From contig NZ_JANQVQ010000029.1 of assembly GCF_030730205.1 (NCBI RefSeq), positions 70,666 to 128,524 on the forward strand: a DNA stretch of 57,859 nucleotides, in the 5' to 3' direction. Of this stretch, positions 55,846 to 57,859 are shown piece after piece; position 1 is the first letter of the stretch, and each line of letters starts with the position of its first letter. The notes under the pieces were generated by a model that saw only the letters and a program-made list of their open reading frames with translations, was not told the DNA's origin and ran no database searches. A program made the translations under genes and the position numbers. This stretch comes from Paraglaciecola sp. (lineage in GTDB: Bacteria; Pseudomonadota; Gammaproteobacteria; Enterobacterales; Alteromonadaceae).

Positions 55846-57486
55846 ATGAGTGCTTTGCGAGAATCCGTCGACCACAGTGACGTACAACCCATCGATTTGT
55901 CTTCTATAGGCATTAATAATACTAGCGAAATTCTGTATAACCCCAGTTATGAGCAGCTATTTATCGAAGAAACCGCGCCCCATTTAACAGGTTTCGAAAA
56001 AGGCTATGTCACTGAACTAGGGGCAATTTCTGTAGATACAGGGGTATTTACAGGCCGTTCACCTAAAGATAAATACATCGTACTAGATGACACGACCCGG
56101 GATACCATTTGGTGGTCTGATCAAGGTAAAAACGATAATAAAGCGATGTCTCCTGATACGTGGTCACACTTAAAAGGCTTAGTGACTACCCAATTGTCAG
56201 GTAAACGCTTGTTTGTGGTTGATGCGTATTGTGGCGCTAATCAAGATACGCGTTTAAGCGTGCGGTTTATTACTGAAGTAGCGTGGCAAGCTCACTTCGT
56301 AAAAAACATGTTTATTCGCCCTAGTGATGCCGAGTTAGCTACCTTTGAACCCGATTTTGTGGTGATGAATGGGGCCAAAGTTGTCAATGACAAATGGCAG
56401 GAGCAGGGTTTAAATTCTGAGAATTTTATTGCCTTTAACTTAAGTGAAAAGATTCAGATCATTGGTGGCACTTGGTATGGCGGCGAAATGAAGAAAGGTA
56501 TGTTCTCGATGATGAACTACTTTTTACCGCTAAAAGGTATCGCTTCAATGCACTGCAGTGCCAACGTAGGCGAAAAAGGCGATGTGGCGATCTTTTTTGG
56601 CTTATCGGGCACCGGCAAAACCACCTTATCAACGGATCCTAAACGCCAACTGATTGGTGATGACGAGCACGGCTGGGATGATAACGGTATCTTTAATTTT
56701 GAAGGGGGCTGTTATGCAAAAACCATTAATCTCAGTCAAGAGAACGAACCCGATATATATCAGGCGATCCGTCGCGATGCGCTGTTAGAAAACGTTGCAG
56801 TGGATGATAGAGGTAATATCGATTTTGATGATAATTCGAAAACCGAAAATACCCGAGTTTCATACCCCTTGTATCATATTGAAAACATTGTAAAACCCGT
56901 ATCACGAGCCGGTCATGCTAATAAAGTTATCTTTTTAACCGCCGATGCTTTTGGGGTTTTGCCGCCGGTATCAAAACTAACACCAGAACAAGCAGAGTAT
57001 TATTTTTTATCTGGTTTTACCGCTAAACTTGCTGGTACAGAGCGCGGAATTACCGAGCCAAGCCCGACTTTTTCAAGTTGTTTTGGCGCCGCATTTTTAA
57101 GTTTGCACCCGACCAAATACGCCGAAGTATTACGTAAGCGCATGCAAGACTCAGGGGCACAAGCCTACTTGGTTAATACGGGCTGGAATGGGTCGGGTAA
57201 ACGGATTTCTATTAAAGATACCCGGGCAATTATTGATGCCATATTAGATGATTCGATTGAGCAGCATCCAAGCAGTAATTTACCTATTTTTAATTTACGC
57301 ATCCCGCAAACCATTAAAGGTGTCGATACCCAAGTACTTGACCCCCGTAATACCTACGCCAGTGCACAGCAATGGCAAGATAAAGCGCAAGACTTAGCCG
57401 GCCAGTTTATCAGTAACTTTGTTAAGTTTACTGATGTGGACAATGGCAAAGCGTTGGTGGCCTGTGGACCACAGCTTAATAGCTGA
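55846..57486 (+). CDS. pckA: Phosphoenolpyruvate carboxykinase (ATP) PckA
   Basis: 546 residues. The ATP-type signature is complete: kinase-1a loop GLSGTGKTT at 252-260, then [22 protein letters not shown], the [11 protein letters not shown] substrate loop near 67-77, and [10 protein letters not shown]. It converts oxaloacetate and ATP to PEP, CO2 and ADP, the entry to gluconeogenesis. I placed the start at ATG 55846 (MSALRESV), with AAGGA 10 bases upstream, and not at 55750, which would add 32 Lys/Asn-rich residues unlike the family. Direct placement behind the lig genes, which yield oxaloacetate and pyruvate, makes metabolic sense. Confidence 0.95.
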   Translation: MSALRESVDHSDVQPIDLSSIGINNTSEILYNPSYEQLFIEETAPHLTGFEKGYVTELGAISVDTGVFTGRSPKDKYIVLDDTTRDTIWWSDQGKNDNKAMSPDTWSHLKGLVTTQLSGKRLFVVDAYCGANQDTRLSVRFITEVAWQAHFVKNMFIRPSDAELATFEPDFVVMNGAKVVNDKWQEQGLNSENFIAFNLSEKIQIIGGTWYGGEMKKGMFSMMNYFLPLKGIASMHCSANVGEKGDVAIFFGLSGTGKTTLSTDPKRQLIGDDEHGWDDNGIFNFEGGCYAKTINLSQENEPDIYQAIRRDALLENVAVDDRGNIDFDDNSKTENTRVSYPLYHIENIVKPVSRAGHANKVIFLTADAFGVLPPVSKLTPEQAEYYFLSGFTAKLAGTERGITEPSPTFSSCFGAAFLSLHPTKYAEVLRKRMQDSGAQAYLVNTGWNGSGKRISIKDTRAIIDAILDDSIEQHPSSNLPIFNLRIPQTIKGVDTQVLDPRNTYASAQQWQDKAQDLAGQFISNFVKFTDVDNGKALVACGPQLNS

Positions 57487-57615
57487 TCGGTCTTATTGCC
57501 CGCCAAAGCAGGTGGGGCGCAGGCTTCAACAAGCTAAACGTGGTTAATGTTGAATTGTTTTTAAGCAGACAATACGGCATTAACCTTTTTTATTGAGAGG
57601 GTGCGCGCTGATTCT

Positions 57616-57859
57616 ATGGAGTTTTTAAGCAACGATATGTTAGGGCCCGCGGTGGCCGCGGGCTTGATCATTCTAGCGGGTTTTACTTCCTTAATAACCG
57701 CGGCTTTTGGGGCTGGCGGGGGCTTGTTATTATTGGTCGTAATGGCCTCTATCTTACCCATGGCCGTGGTGATACCGGTGCATGGACTAGTGCAATTAGG
57801 CTCTAATGCCAACAGAGCGGTGATGACTTTTCGCCATATTGATTACAAGTTATTGCTGT
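57616..57859 (+). CDS. TauE/SafE-family permease, N-terminal part (cut by window edge)
   Basis: 81 codons are visible from ATG 57616 to the right edge. The family repeat with a glycine-rich loop (LITAAFGAGGGLLLLVV) and a following NRAVMTFRHIDYK match the TauE/SafE (DUF81) permeases. GAGAGG lies 15 bases before this ATG; GTG 57601 is in frame but too close to it. Position after the lig-pckA block suggests a role with organic acids or aromatic acids, but this is only context. Confidence 0.7.
   Translation, partial: MEFLSNDMLGPAVAAGLIILAGFTSLITAAFGAGGGLLLLVVMASILPMAVVIPVHGLVQLGSNANRAVMTFRHIDYKLLL

Noticed and set aside
57491-57520. GCCC/GGGGC dyad after pckA as a terminator
   Set aside because: The stem is short and imperfect and no T-run follows.

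Overview
The window looks like chromosome of a marine gammaproteobacterium of the order Alteromonadales (Glaciecola/Paraglaciecola/Alteromonas-like). This is an inference from the moderately AT-rich DNA, the ccoNOQP-fixH-ccoI-ccoS-DsbD_2 / uspE / ttcA neighbourhood known from Shewanella and relatives, and the HrpA, RlmI, Bax, DUF2987 and DUF1206 proteins. I saw no rRNA, tRNA, CRISPR array, insertion sequence or prophage. Genes are densely packed and almost all are intact; two are cut by the window edges.

Layout. 0.3-8.5 kb: housekeeping and signalling genes (CBS-pair protein, HrpA helicase, PilZ protein, RlmI rRNA methylase, quinone oxidoreductase, response regulator-diguanylate cyclase). 8.8-16 kb: a leftward five-gene operon plus an RpiR regulator that reads as an allantoate/oxalurate/oxamate nitrogen-salvage module (HpxK-, HpxJ- and HpxW-like enzymes, an AMI1-like amidase, a TauE/SafE permease). 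It has two matching inverted repeats as likely operators and a clear terminator. 16-24.8 kb: CobB sirtuin, LysE exporter, a membrane protein-Bax-DUF2987 operon, a patatin, TtcA, a His-rich FtsX-type ABC transporter and UspE. 24.9-32 kb: the cbb3 oxidase structural and assembly genes. 32-38 kb: a two-subunit bacterioferritin pair, a Kef-type antiporter, and a zinc locus (ZnuD-like receptor plus small exported protein) under a perfect Zur-type palindrome. 38.7-43 kb: an SGNH esterase lipoprotein, an alpha/beta hydrolase, a universal stress protein behind a perfect FNR box, and a lone glgC.

43-57.5 kb: a complete route for 4-hydroxybenzoate. PobA (with AraC-type PobR) makes protocatechuate. LigAB opens the ring at the 4,5 position, LigC oxidises the semialdehyde, LigI opens the pyrone, GalD and LigJ isomerise and hydrate, and LigK splits the product to pyruvate and oxaloacetate. 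An ATP-dependent PEP carboxykinase lies just downstream and would feed that oxaloacetate into gluconeogenesis. The divergent LysR-type regulator carries two helix-turn-helix domains in tandem, which is unusual. The window ends in a second TauE/SafE permease.

The points most worth following are the hpx-like operon with a substituted amidase and paired operators, the double-HTH LysR protein, the complementary bacterioferritin subunits, the Zur palindrome that abuts a start codon, the His-rich ABC permease, and the absence of fnr from its usual place beside uspE.
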